A DNA stretch of 64,000 nt, taken from positions 248,001 to 312,000 of the forward strand of contig NZ_JBFDAE010000002.1 of assembly GCF_040720935.1 (NCBI RefSeq). Direction: 5' to 3'. A program made the translations under genes and the position numbers. This DNA is from Jejuia sp040720935. Lineage in GTDB: Bacteria > Bacteroidota > Bacteroidia > Flavobacteriales > Flavobacteriaceae. The notes below the pieces were generated by a model. It was not told the origin of the DNA and did no database searches. It saw only the letters and a program-made list of their open reading frames with translations. Shown piece by piece: positions 17,317-26,248 of the stretch. Positions within the stretch are counted from its first letter, which is position 1. Every line of letters starts with the position of its first letter.

Positions 17317-18693
17317 TTATATATGTATCACCTCATCATAAGCCGCAGCAACAGCTTCCATAACCGCTTCACTCATTGTTGGGTGTGGGTGAATTGCTTT
17401 TAATACTTCATGTCCAGTTGTTTCTAACTTTCTGCCTAAAACAGCTTCAGCAATCATATCGGTAACGCCTGCACCAATCATATGGCAGCCTAACCATTCG
17501 CCATATTTGGCATCAAAAATAACTTTTACAAAACCATCTTTGTTACCAGCGGCACTTGCCTTACCAGAAGCAGAGAACGGGAATTTTCCAACTTTTATAT
17601 CGATGCCTTTGTCTCTAGCTTGCTTTTCTGTTAAACCAACACTAGCAATTTCAGGAAAACAATAGGTGCATCCTGGAATGTTTCCATAATCAATTGGCTC
17701 CACATGTTGACCCGCTAATTTTTCAACACACAGAATACCTTCGGCAGAAGCAACATGTGCTAAAGCTTGTCCTGGTGTAACATCTCCAATTGCATAGTAG
17801 CCAGGAATATTTGTTTGATAGAAATCATTCACCAAAATTTTATCTCGGTCAACTACAATACCAACATCTTCCAAACCAATATTTTCGATATTAGATTTAA
17901 TGCCTACGGCAGATAAAATAATATCCGCTTCAAGAACTTCTTCTCCTTTTTTAGTTTTAACGGTTGCTTTTACACCTTTTCCTGAAGTATCAACACTTGT
18001 AACTTCAGCAGAAGTCATAATATTTATACCACTCTTTTTAAACGAACGTTCTAATTGTTTAGAAACGTCCTCATCTTCAACAGGAACGATACTCGGTAAA
18101 AATTCTACAATCGTAACTTCTGTTCCAATAGAACTATAGAAATAGGCAAATTCAACACCAATGGCACCAGAACCTACAACAATCATTTTCTTAGGTTGCT
18201 TTTTTAAAGTCATGGCTTCTCTATAACCAATCACTTTTTCGCCATCTTGGGGCAAACTAGGTAATTCTCTAGAACGCGCTCCAGTAGCAATAATAATATT
18301 ATCAGCACTATATTCAGTGCCGTCAACATCAACCTTCTTGCCAGGTTTCAGGGTACCGTAACCTTCTATAACGTCAATTTTATTCTTTTTCATTAAAAAC
18401 TGAACACCTTTGCTCATGCCATCGGCAACACCGCGACTGCGATTTACAACCGCATCAAAATCATGTTCAGCATCCTTAACTTTTAAACCATAATCCTCAG
18501 CATGTTTCAGATATTCAAACACTTGGGCAGATTTTAAAAGGGCTTTTGTTGGAATACACCCCCAGTTTAAACATACACCTCCAAGGTTTTCTTTTTCTAT
18601 TACTGCGGTTTTAAAACCTAATTGCGACGCTCTAATTGCCGTAACATAACCACCAGGACCGCTTCCAAGAACTATAATATCGTATTTACTCAT
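17317..18693 (-). CDS. lpdA: Dihydrolipoyl dehydrogenase (E3)
   Basis: The start at 18693 (MSKYDIIVLGSGPGG) places the FAD-binding fold at the N-terminus and gives 458 residues, the usual E3 size; a longer in-frame start at 18789 adds an unlikely 32-residue tail. It re-oxidises dihydrolipoamide of 2-oxoacid dehydrogenase complexes, passing electrons to NAD. Motifs are GSGPGG (FAD), the redox disulfide GGVCLNWGCIPTK (C41/C46), VVGSGAIGVEF (NAD), YAIGDV, and HPHPTMSE with the catalytic His. It stands apart from E1/E2 genes, which is common. It is divergent from the NDH-2 gene. Confidence 0.95.
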   Translation of the reverse strand: MSKYDIIVLGSGPGGYVTAIRASQLGFKTAVIEKENLGGVCLNWGCIPTKALLKSAQVFEYLKHAEDYGLKVKDAEHDFDAVVNRSRGVADGMSKGVQFLMKKNKIDVIEGYGTLKPGKKVDVDGTEYSADNIIIATGARSRELPSLPQDGEKVIGYREAMTLKKQPKKMIVVGSGAIGVEFAYFYSSIGTEVTIVEFLPSIVPVEDEDVSKQLERSFKKSGINIMTSAEVTSVDTSGKGVKATVKTKKGEEVLEADIILSAVGIKSNIENIGLEDVGIVVDRDKILVNDFYQTNIPGYYAIGDVTPGQALAHVASAEGILCVEKLAGQHVEPIDYGNIPGCTYCFPEIASVGLTEKQARDKGIDIKVGKFPFSASGKASAAGNKDGFVKVIFDAKYGEWLGCHMIGAGVTDMIAEAVLGRKLETTGHEVLKAIHPHPTMSEAVMEAVAAAYDEVIHI

Positions 18694-18773
18694 GTGAAAA
18701 ATTTTAGGATACGAATTTACGAAATCGTATTTGAATAAAGAATATAAGAGCCCTATAAATTTACATCTTTTAC

Positions 18774-18781
18774 TACCTTTG
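18774..18781 (+). promoter_or_regulatory. -7 box of the NDH-2 gene
   Basis: TACCTTTG fits TAnnTTTG and lies 18 bases before the ATG at 18800, giving a leader of about 15 bases. No clear -33 TTG is seen. Confidence 0.55.
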
Positions 18782-18799
18782 CGTTGCAATTTTGATGAT

Positions 18800-20083
18800 A
18801 TGAATATACCAAGGACTAGTTTTCCAAGAGTTGTTATAATAGGTGGCGGTTTTGCGGGTGTTGCCTTGGCGAAAAAATTATCAAAGCAAGAAGTTCAGGT
18901 TGTGCTATTGGATAAAAATAATTACCATACGTTTCAGCCCTTACTGTATCAGGTTTCTACTGGCGGATTGGAGCCGGATTCTATTGCATACCCTATTCGA
19001 AAAATATTAAAGGATTTCCCTAATTTCTATTTCAGGTTAGCTTCTGTTGAAGAAATAGACACCAAGAAAAACAAGATTAAAACGAATATAGGGAATTTAA
19101 AGTTCGATTATTTAGTAGTTGCTTCAGGTTCTAAAACCAATTATTTTGGTAATTCCGAAATTGAAAAGCACAGTATGGCAATGAAAACCATACCACAGTC
19201 TTTAAATCTAAGAAGCTTGATTCTAGAAAATTTTGAGGATGCATTATTAACTTCAGATTTAAACGAGCGCAATGCATTGATGAATTTCGTGATAGTAGGA
19301 GGTGGACCAACAGGCGTAGAGCTTGCAGGTGCTTTAGCTGAAATTAAAAAAGGCATTTTGCCAAAGGATTATCCCGATCTGGATACGCGTTTGGCGCAAA
19401 TACATATTGTACAATCTGGCGATTGTATTTTAAAAGGTATGAGTGCAAAGGCATCTCAAAAAGCCGAAGATTTTCTGGAAAAACTAGGCGTAAACATTTG
19501 GACCAACGTTCGTGTGACCAATTACGACGGAAAAACAGTAACCACAAATACCGATTTAACTTTTGAAACGGCCACCTTAGTTTGGGCAGCAGGTGTAAAG
19601 GGTGCAACTATAAAAGGACTGGATTCTGAAGATTTTGTAACTCATGGCAACCGAATTATCGTCAACGAATTCAACCAAATAAAAGGGTTTGAACATTTAT
19701 TTGCTATTGGAGACATAGCGAGCATGATTTCCGAAGAACATCCTCATGGTTTCCCGATGATGGCACAACCTGCCATTCAACAAGGCGATCAATTGGGCGA
19801 TAATTTATTGCGAATTATTGAAGAAAAACCACTTAGGCCATTTCTATATAAAGACAAAGGCGTTATGGCAACCATTGGCAGAAACAGGGCGGTGGTAGAT
19901 TTAAAGCATTTTAAATTTCAAGGTGTTTTTGCCTGGTATGTCTGGATGTTTGTGCATTTGTTCTTCCTAATAGGTTTTAGAAACCGTATGGTGGTTTTCG
20001 TGAATTGGGTGTATAATTATGTGCGTTTTGATAGGGAAGCGCGATTAATCATAAGACCTTTTAAGAGAAATAGAAAGTTTTAG
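18800..20083 (+). CDS. Type II NADH:quinone oxidoreductase (NDH-2)
   Basis: The start at 18800 (MNIPRTSFPRVVIIGGG) gives 427 residues; an upstream in-frame ATG at 18731 precedes the predicted promoter and is unlikely. Two Rossmann motifs, VVIIGGGFAGVALAKKL near residue 11 (FAD) and FVIVGGGPTGVELAGALAEI near residue 160 (NAD), plus FAIGDIA, mark the NDH-2/FAD-dependent oxidoreductase family. It passes electrons from NADH to the quinone pool without pumping protons. The C-terminal 50 residues (AWYVWMFVHLFFLIGFRNR) are hydrophobic and should bind the inner face of the cytoplasmic membrane, as in NDH-2 enzymes. Confidence 0.9.
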   Translation: MNIPRTSFPRVVIIGGGFAGVALAKKLSKQEVQVVLLDKNNYHTFQPLLYQVSTGGLEPDSIAYPIRKILKDFPNFYFRLASVEEIDTKKNKIKTNIGNLKFDYLVVASGSKTNYFGNSEIEKHSMAMKTIPQSLNLRSLILENFEDALLTSDLNERNALMNFVIVGGGPTGVELAGALAEIKKGILPKDYPDLDTRLAQIHIVQSGDCILKGMSAKASQKAEDFLEKLGVNIWTNVRVTNYDGKTVTTNTDLTFETATLVWAAGVKGATIKGLDSEDFVTHGNRIIVNEFNQIKGFEHLFAIGDIASMISEEHPHGFPMMAQPAIQQGDQLGDNLLRIIEEKPLRPFLYKDKGVMATIGRNRAVVDLKHFKFQGVFAWYVWMFVHLFFLIGFRNRMVVFVNWVYNYVRFDREARLIIRPFKRNRKF

Positions 20084-20189
20084 CCTTGTTTCTGTTAAAC
20101 AATTGATTTTAAAACAGACACTAATTACTTCATCATCAATTAATTTAGTTAAATTTAAGAAATATTAATTAACCAAAAATTTAACTAAA

Positions 20190-21119
20190 ATGAAAAAAGC
20201 AATCATTATTGTAATGGTACTATGCGTTAGTATCATGTATTCCCAAAAGAAAAAAAACGGAACTGTTTACATTGAACACCCTGCCATTGATGTTGTAGAT
20301 GCCATGGAAAAAGCAGACATTGCAGGAGATGTTGAGAAATTAGCTACCCTACTAGCAGATGACTTTAGGTCTCGTAATGGAACCACACTAAACAAAAATG
20401 CTAAAGGGACTAACAAGGAAGACTTCTTAAAATGGACGGAAAACAGAAAAAAATGGGTATCATATCTTAGTTTAGCACCCCATGGCGAAGCGTATCCAGA
20501 CGCTATTGAATACAAAGATGGTAAAGTTTGGGTGCAGACTTGGAATTACATGAAAGGTGTGCACGATAAAACTGGGGTAAAAATAGAAATGCCAGTTCAT
20601 AGCCTATATCGATTAAATGACGATCATAAAATTGAATTAGCTATTTATTATAATTACCCTATTGGGAAAGACATTAGAAAAGCTTTTTCTACTAGAACAA
20701 ACGGTACAATCTATAATGAACATGAAACCATTAATAAGGTAAGACGCATGATGGCTGCTTTTGAAAATATGGATTTAGAAAAAGCATATAGTTATTTTGA
20801 TGAAAAAGCCCAGTTTAACAGTTTAGAAATGGGAATAGATGAAAGTAAGAGTCTAGACGAAATTAAAGAGGCGCATGCTGCCTTTTTCAAAAATTTTGAA
20901 ATTGCGAGCATTGATGTTGTAGGGTATCCTGATGCTTTGGAATATGAAATTGGCGGTGGTGGTTTAACCGTACAGTCATGGTGGAACTTCCAGCTGATTA
21001 GAAAATCTGACAAAAAGAAATTGACAATGCCGGCAATGTACACCCATGATTTTAACGACGATGGCAAAATTTCAAGATCAATTGGATATTTTAGCACCAA
21101 AGTTTTGGACTCTAAATAA
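20190..21119 (+). CDS. Secreted protein with two tandem NTF2-like (SnoaL-type) domains
   Basis: A 309-residue protein with a short signal peptide (AIIIVMVLCVSIMYSQ). Two halves are clearly duplicated. NGTVYIEHPAIDVV and NGTIYNEHETINKV begin them, YPDAIEY and YPDALEY lie in the middle, and VQTWNY and VQSWWNF come later. Each half has the length and pattern of an NTF2/SnoaL-like cone. No catalytic residues can be named, so it could bind a small ligand or act as an enzyme of unknown type. It ends in a strong terminator and stands alone. Confidence 0.75.
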   Translation: MKKAIIIVMVLCVSIMYSQKKKNGTVYIEHPAIDVVDAMEKADIAGDVEKLATLLADDFRSRNGTTLNKNAKGTNKEDFLKWTENRKKWVSYLSLAPHGEAYPDAIEYKDGKVWVQTWNYMKGVHDKTGVKIEMPVHSLYRLNDDHKIELAIYYNYPIGKDIRKAFSTRTNGTIYNEHETINKVRRMMAAFENMDLEKAYSYFDEKAQFNSLEMGIDESKSLDEIKEAHAAFFKNFEIASIDVVGYPDALEYEIGGGGLTVQSWWNFQLIRKSDKKKLTMPAMYTHDFNDDGKISRSIGYFSTKVLDSK

Positions 21120-21148
21120 GAATTAAACTTTTGAACAAAAATTTATAG

Positions 21149-21181
21149 AGACTGTCTGAAAAGGCAGTCTTTTTTTTTTTT
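21149..21181 (+). terminator. Terminator of the tandem NTF2-like gene
   Basis: AGACTGTCT pairs with AGGCAGTCT (one G-U) and is followed by a run of about a dozen T. Confidence 0.92.
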
Positions 21182-21214
21182 TGCTGATTTTTGAAGTAAT
21201 TTTTAATAAGCAAC

Positions 21215-21440
21215 CATTAGTGTCCGATAAAAAAATTTAGAAACCTTTCAACCTCATACTAAATAAACGATTTTTAAGATGTCGCCCCGATGGGGCTTGA
21301 TTTTTTAGTTCTTATCCTTTTGCTACAAAGATTCCATCCCTATGGGATTTTTTTTAGCTCCAGAGGAGCGTAATCTTTATAGACCGAAGCAAAAAATATT
21401 ATAAAACTCCAGAGGAGCGAAATTTAATCGGACAATAGTG
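21215..21440. mobile_element. MITE-like element, 226 bp, with 9-bp target duplication
   Basis: Terminal inverted repeats CATTAGTGTCCGAT (21215-21228) and ATCGGACAATAGTG (21427-21440) match at 12 of 14 positions. The exact direct repeat ATAAGCAAC flanks the element at 21206-21214 and 21441-21449. There is no transposase; the interior has no reading frame. It contains palindromes GCCCC-GAT-GGGGC, ATCCC-TA-TGGGAT and two copies of CTCCAGAGGAGCG. The structure fits a non-autonomous element moved by a transposase encoded elsewhere. Together with the 3' flank it accounts for most of the 388-base gap between two genes. Confidence 0.78.
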
Positions 21441-21507
21441 ATAAGCAACATAGTTTTTATATTATAACGAAACTAACCGCTAACTGAGACTGAAAACAGC
21501 AACTCAT

Positions 21508-22071
21508 TTACAGATCATCCGTAAAATGACGTCTCCCTTTTTCTTGACTGAACTTGTCCTTATTATATGTTGAAGAATGGCCTTTTGGAATGGATAAAGA
21601 TTTCCAGTTCCCGCCTTTTACTAACTTCCCAAGAAATACAATCTGACCAACATGATATGCATAATGTGCCAATTGGCGATTAATAGCTTCGGTAACCGTA
21701 TGTCCTTGATTTCTTATGTAGATAATATGTTCTAAATCGTCTTCAGATAATGGGGTAATGGCATCAAATAAACATTGCCAACCTTTGTTCCAACTGCTTA
21801 TCAATTCTTCTTTAGAGTTGTAAGTATCTATAAACTCCTCATCACGCTGTCGCCATTCTTTTTCGCCATCTTCAGTCAAAAAATTAGTCCATCGGCTTAA
21901 CATATTGCCCACAATATGTTTCACTATAATTCCAATAGAATTGGAATCTTGGGCAAACTCTTTTTGTAATTCTTCAAAACTCAATTGGTCAATAGTTTTA
22001 TCGCCTAAAGATTTATAGTATTCAAATTGTTTTATAACAGATGTTAAATAGCTTTCCATATCATATTCCAT
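21508..22071 (-). CDS. DinB-superfamily protein (DUF1572-like)
   Basis: A 187-residue cytoplasmic protein. The four-helix pattern and the histidine positions fit the DinB/YfiT superfamily: IVKHIVGNMLSRW near residue 50, and LAHYAYHVGQIVFLGK near residue 135. Three histidines in such proteins bind a metal ion, and some members use bacillithiol or similar thiols as co-substrate. The activity of the DUF1572 group is not established. A second start four codons in (MESYL) is equally possible. The MITE-like element lies just past its 3' end. Confidence 0.82.
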   Translation of the reverse strand: MEYDMESYLTSVIKQFEYYKSLGDKTIDQLSFEELQKEFAQDSNSIGIIVKHIVGNMLSRWTNFLTEDGEKEWRQRDEEFIDTYNSKEELISSWNKGWQCLFDAITPLSEDDLEHIIYIRNQGHTVTEAINRQLAHYAYHVGQIVFLGKLVKGGNWKSLSIPKGHSSTYNKDKFSQEKGRRHFTDDL

Positions 22072-22129
22072 AAAAAATCTAATTTACAAATTCCAAATAA
22101 CAACTATAGTTCTTTGAGTTGGAATTTTA

Positions 22130-22247
22130 GAGGCTGTTTAAAAGTAAGTGACAATGTAGTTTTGAGCGCAATCGAAAAACATCAAAAAGCATTTCGACTG
22201 TGCTCAATGTGACATACGTGAAAGTTCAATACTTTTTAGATAGTCTC
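22130..22247. repeat. Long imperfect palindrome with TTGAGCGCA/TCGAAA arms
   Basis: The outer arms GAGGCTGTTTAAAAGT (from 22130) and ACTTTTTAGATAGTCTC (to 22247) pair imperfectly. Inner arms TTTGAGCGCAATCGAAA and TTTCGACTGTGCTCAA pair closely. The element lies between msrB and the DinB-like gene. A related palindrome is at 38693-38765. Confidence 0.7.
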
Positions 22248-22269
22248 TTGTTTTTTAAGATTTTAAAAA

Positions 22270-22758
22270 CTATTTCTTCGGAATAAATTTTAAGGACACA
22301 CCATTTATACAATGCCTTTTCCCAGTAGTATGCTTTGGGCCATCATTGAAAACATGTCCTAAATGTCCCCCACATGTAGCGCAATGTTCCTCTGTTCTGG
22401 CGTAGCCCAAATTATGATCTGTGGAAAATGCCACATTACCCTTTATTTCTCTATCAAAACTTGGCCATCCCGTACCCGAATCAAATTTATGTTCGCTTTT
22501 AAATAAAGGGGTTTCACAAGCTTTACAAACATAGATGCCTTCGGCGTAATTTTTATTCAACGGACTAGAAAAAGAGCGTTCAGTACCCGCTTTTCTTAAT
22601 ACATAATATTCTTTCTCAGTTAATTGGGATTTCCATTCTGCTTCAGTTTTTGTAACCTTATAGGTTTTCTTGGTTTCTTTTTCGGTTGATTTTTTTTGTG
22701 CTGTAGAATTACAATTAAATAGAAGTGTCGTTATAATTATTACAAAAAATTTATTCAT
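22270..22758 (-). CDS. msrB: Peptide-methionine (R)-S-oxide reductase, exported lipoprotein form
   Basis: A 162-residue protein. An N-terminal signal (FFVIIITTLLFNCNSTAQ) has a possible lipobox cysteine, so the enzyme probably acts in the periplasm. The MsrB domain follows: zinc-binding CKAC and CATC pairs, the GTGWPSFDREI motif, HLGHVFNDGP, and the catalytic cysteine in RHCINGVSLKF near the C-terminus. It reduces the R isomer of methionine sulfoxide in proteins. It stands alone on the minus strand. Export suggests repair of oxidised cell-envelope proteins. Confidence 0.93.
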   Translation of the reverse strand: MNKFFVIIITTLLFNCNSTAQKKSTEKETKKTYKVTKTEAEWKSQLTEKEYYVLRKAGTERSFSSPLNKNYAEGIYVCKACETPLFKSEHKFDSGTGWPSFDREIKGNVAFSTDHNLGYARTEEHCATCGGHLGHVFNDGPKHTTGKRHCINGVSLKFIPKK

Positions 22759-23005
22759 GGTACAGAGTTTGTTTTAAATTATATGTTTTGTCGTTGTTTT
22801 GATGGGTTCTTAACAGGATGTAACCCATATTTCTAAAATATAATGTGTTAAATATTTTATGAAATAAGATAACAAAATGAATTTAATTCAATTATTTTTG
22901 AAAATGACTATAAATAATAAGGTGTTTTTTAAGTGACTATTTTTATTGATTTGTGTCACATATATTAAATATCGATTTTGTACATTTAACTCTAATTTTT
23001 AAATC

Positions 23006-23824
23006 ATGAAAGTGAAAAATATACTATTAAGTTTATCTGTTGTTTTGCTGGTTGTTGCTTGTGCCACAAACCCGTTTACAGGTAAAAAAACTATGGCGTT
23101 AGTGCCTAATTCCCAATTGTTTCCAACGGCATTTGCGCAGTATAGTCAGTTTTTAAACGAGAATAAAGTCGTTACAGGAACAAAAGATTCAGAAATGATT
23201 ACCAGAGTCGGGCAACGTATTGCAGTTGCTGCAGAACGTTATTTGAATGCCAACGGACATCAAGGGTATTTGAAAGATTACAAATGGGAATATAACTTGG
23301 TAGAGGATGAAACGGTAAATGCTTGGTGTATGCCAGGTGGTAAAATTGTGTTTTATACCGGGATTTTACCAATTGCTAAAAACGAAGCTGGAGTAGCAGC
23401 AATTATGGGACACGAGGTGGCACACGCATTGGCAAACCACGGACAACAACGTATGAGTGCCGGTATCTTACAACAAGTAGGGGCAGTAGCTGGAAATGTT
23501 GCTATAAAAGACGATCAAACACGCGCTATATTTAATCAGGCATATGGGATAGGTTCACAAGTTGGCATTATGCTGCCTTTTAGTAGAAGTCATGAAACAG
23601 AATCTGATTTAATTGGTATTTACCTCATGGCAATTGCTGGTTATAATCCAGATGAAGCAGCAGAATTATGGAAACGCATGAAAGCGAATAGTGGCGGACA
23701 AGCACCACCGGAATTTATGAGTACACACCCATCTAACGATACTAGAATTGCGAATTTAACAAAGTGGGCGCCTAAAGCTAAAGCGGAAGCGAAAAAATAC
23801 GGAGTTACATCTTTTAGAAATTAA
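23006..23824 (+). CDS. M48 family metallopeptidase lipoprotein (LoiP/BepA-like)
   Basis: A 272-residue protein with a lipoprotein signal (SVVLLVVACATNPFTGKK). The zinc motif HEVAH occurs in MGHEVAHALANHG near residue 137, with the third ligand glutamate in SHETESDLIG near residue 197. This is the short periplasmic M48 type without membrane helices, like LoiP/YcaL of enterobacteria. It probably degrades misfolded outer-membrane proteins. TNPFTGKK just after the lipid cysteine is characteristic of this subgroup. It is followed closely by a hairpin that ends at the next start codon. Confidence 0.93.
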   Translation: MKVKNILLSLSVVLLVVACATNPFTGKKTMALVPNSQLFPTAFAQYSQFLNENKVVTGTKDSEMITRVGQRIAVAAERYLNANGHQGYLKDYKWEYNLVEDETVNAWCMPGGKIVFYTGILPIAKNEAGVAAIMGHEVAHALANHGQQRMSAGILQQVGAVAGNVAIKDDQTRAIFNQAYGIGSQVGIMLPFSRSHETESDLIGIYLMAIAGYNPDEAAELWKRMKANSGGQAPPEFMSTHPSNDTRIANLTKWAPKAKAEAKKYGVTSFRN

Positions 23825-23861
23825 AATGACACACTAGAACAAAATATTTGTTTATTTTAGG

Positions 23862-23890
23862 AGTCACGCAATTAAAGCGTGACTTTTTTT
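23862..23890 (+). terminator. Terminator between the M48 gene and the UMF1 transporter gene
   Basis: AGTCACGC (23862-23869) pairs perfectly with GCGTGACT (23877-23884), followed by seven T up to 23890. The ATG of the next gene begins at 23891, so the terminator fills the whole leader of that gene. Confidence 0.88.
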
Positions 23891-25195
23891 ATGGATCAAC
23901 TTAAAAAGGGGAGTAGTAAGTTATTGAATGCTTGGGCATTTTATGATTGGGCTAATTCTGTTTACACACTAACAATAGCATCTTCTATATTTCCACTCTT
24001 TTATTCTTCGCTATTTAATTCAAAAGAAGAATTGGTTTCTGCATTTGGGCTTATGATGAAGCAAGAGGTTTTAATTATGATAATTACGGCCTTTACATTT
24101 TTAGTAGTGGTTTTTTTATCCCCTATTTTGTCTGGTATTGCAGATTATGTTGGGAATAAGAAGAATTTTATGAAGTTTTTCTGTTATACAGGTTCTGCTG
24201 GCTGTGTTGGCTTGTATTTTTTTAATTTAGATTTTATTCATTTAAGCCTATTATTTTATTTTATGGGGTTGATTGGGTATTGGGGGAGTTTGGTATTTTA
24301 TAATTCGTATTTGCCAGATATCGCGTTTGAAGACCAACAAGATAGCATAAGTGCAAAGGGGTTTTCTTTGGGTTATATTGGAAGTGTTCTTTTATTAGTT
24401 GTGAATCTGGCTATGGTTATGAGTCAAGATGATAAAGCTGGTGCTATAAAAATGATGAAATATTCATTTATAACCGTTGGGGCTTGGTGGGCTTTATTTA
24501 GTCAATATACATTCTATATTTTACCTAAAGGAGTTTCCTCTGGACATAAAGTTACGAAAGATGTAATATTTAAAGGTTTTAGAGAGTTAAAAAATGTTTG
24601 GAATGAGTTAAAGCAAAATTTGAGATTAAAAAGATATTTAAATGCCTTTTTTGTATTTAGTATGGCAGTACAAACCATAATGCTTATGGCTACTTATTTT
24701 GGTGAAAAAGAAATTGCCTGGGCTTCAGATAGCGAAAAAAGAGAAGGATTAATAGTAAGTATATTAGTTATTCAGTTAGTAGCTATTCTTGGCGCCATAT
24801 TAACATCTAGAGCGTCTGCCAAATTTGGAAATATAAAAACACTTATTGTGGTTAATTTTATATGGATGTGCCTTTGTGTGTATGCTTTCTTTATGATTAC
24901 TCCAATACAATTTTATATCGCTGCAGGTTTAGTTGGTTTGGTTATGGGTGGAGTGCAAGCATTAGGACGTTCTACGTATTCTAAATTTATGCCAGAAACT
25001 AAAGATACTGCTTCATATTTTAGTTTCTATGATGTAGCAGAAAAAATTGGGATTGTAATTGGTATGCTAATCTTTGCTATTGTATCTGAATATAAATCGA
25101 TGCGTTATGCCATTCTTTTTCTGTTTGTATTCTTTTTGATTGGAATCATTTTATTGTTTAGAGTGCCAAGAACGCTAGAAAATGAAGATAATTAG
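23891..25195 (+). CDS. UMF1-family MFS transporter
   Basis: The ATG at 23891 (MDQLKKGSSK) gives 434 residues; a GTG at 23879 in the same frame lies inside the terminator stem and is unlikely. The family signature LNAWAFYDWANSVYTL is near the N-terminus, and about twelve hydrophobic helices follow. UMF1 proteins resemble Atg22 amino-acid exporters of fungal vacuoles; bacterial substrates are unknown. The transport role is secure, the substrate is not. No promoter box was seen between the M48 gene and this start, so readthrough of the hairpin may supply its mRNA. Confidence 0.88.
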   Translation: MDQLKKGSSKLLNAWAFYDWANSVYTLTIASSIFPLFYSSLFNSKEELVSAFGLMMKQEVLIMIITAFTFLVVVFLSPILSGIADYVGNKKNFMKFFCYTGSAGCVGLYFFNLDFIHLSLLFYFMGLIGYWGSLVFYNSYLPDIAFEDQQDSISAKGFSLGYIGSVLLLVVNLAMVMSQDDKAGAIKMMKYSFITVGAWWALFSQYTFYILPKGVSSGHKVTKDVIFKGFRELKNVWNELKQNLRLKRYLNAFFVFSMAVQTIMLMATYFGEKEIAWASDSEKREGLIVSILVIQLVAILGAILTSRASAKFGNIKTLIVVNFIWMCLCVYAFFMITPIQFYIAAGLVGLVMGGVQALGRSTYSKFMPETKDTASYFSFYDVAEKIGIVIGMLIFAIVSEYKSMRYAILFLFVFFLIGIILLFRVPRTLENEDN

Positions 25196-25344
25196 TATGG
25201 TTTATAGCTTCTTATGTATTTTAAAAATCACTTTAACTTATATATAGGTGCTTTGTAGAAAAATATATATGATTATTGTCTGAAACCACTTTTTATTCAT
25301 TTAAAGTACTATGTTTGTTTTCCTTTTTAATTCAAACATAATCA

Positions 25345-26166
25345 ATGCGATATTTAAAGTCTTTTTACGCGGTTTTTATTTTAATATTTTTTTTAAGTTC
25401 ATGTAATATTGAGCCTTATGAAGGGGAGGTTCCTAAGGAAATAGATGATTTGCCCAAAACATGTGAAGAAGCAGTAAATATTACGACAGATGCAGCTATA
25501 AGTTATGAAAGCGCCTCTTCCGCAGATGCTAATTTTGGAGCGTTATGTGGTACATATAAAACTGCTTTGAAAAACCAAATTTCGGTTTGTGGAGATCAAG
25601 GAGGCGTGTTTCAATTGCTTATTGATAATTTAGGGAATTGTGAAGGTGGCGGAGAAAATGTTGCTGAAGAACGTGCCTTCATGACAGCAAACCTAAAGGG
25701 GGAGCAGTATAATAATTTAACACCTTCAGGTTATATTTTTCATAATGATGCGGTCTCTATGGATACTTTTTTTGTAGAAGATGCCGATGTTACGTATTTG
25801 AAAATTCAGGGAGGAACAAACATTTTTATTATAGGTAATCTTACTGAAATAAATCTGTATATCCCTGAAAGTTATTGGGCCGAAGGAACTTATCATTTAA
25901 ATATTCAACCTCGTGCTTTCGATTCTGATATGAAAGAGGTTGCTACACCATATGTGTCTTTAGTTTTAAGTGAGGGCAATTTGAACTATAAACAAGTGGA
26001 AGGAGGGAAAATTATTATTACAGAATTTAATTTAGATACTAGAATTATAAAAGGAACTTTTGAATTTCAATTTGAAGACGTTTCTGGTAATACTCCTGGT
26101 TCTCAATTGTTTTGGTGTAAAAATGGTACTTTCGATTACTCTCTAGATGATAAATACTTTGATTAA
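25345..26166 (+). CDS. Lipoprotein of unknown function
   Basis: A 273-residue protein with a lipoprotein signal ending FFLSSCNIEP. Residues of about 38-95 form a helical, cysteine-containing segment (KTCEEAVNI, GALCGTYKTAL, ISVCGDQGG, LGNCEGG). The remainder (about 105-273) looks beta-rich, with a DUF6252-like pattern: a secondary strand, LKIQGGTNIFIIG, and a C-terminal ITEFNLDTRIIKGTFEFQF. That pattern recurs in flavobacterial surface lipoproteins. No enzymatic motif is seen. The lipid anchor and the even number of cysteines suggest an exported, disulfide-bonded protein. Confidence 0.72.
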   Translation: MRYLKSFYAVFILIFFLSSCNIEPYEGEVPKEIDDLPKTCEEAVNITTDAAISYESASSADANFGALCGTYKTALKNQISVCGDQGGVFQLLIDNLGNCEGGGENVAEERAFMTANLKGEQYNNLTPSGYIFHNDAVSMDTFFVEDADVTYLKIQGGTNIFIIGNLTEINLYIPESYWAEGTYHLNIQPRAFDSDMKEVATPYVSLVLSEGNLNYKQVEGGKIIITEFNLDTRIIKGTFEFQFEDVSGNTPGSQLFWCKNGTFDYSLDDKYFD

Positions 26167-26194
26167 GTAGGTACAATTAGATAAATTCTAAAAC

Positions 26195-26227
26195 AAAAAA
26201 TCCTGTAAGTTTATTACAGGATTTTTT
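26195..26227. terminator. Bidirectional terminator between the lipoprotein gene and clpC
   Basis: AAAAATCCTGTAA (26196-26208) pairs with TTACAGGATTTTT (26214-26226). Both arms end in A/T runs, so it can serve the converging genes on both strands. Confidence 0.92.
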
Positions 26228-26248
26228 ACATGAACTAAATTTGTATAT

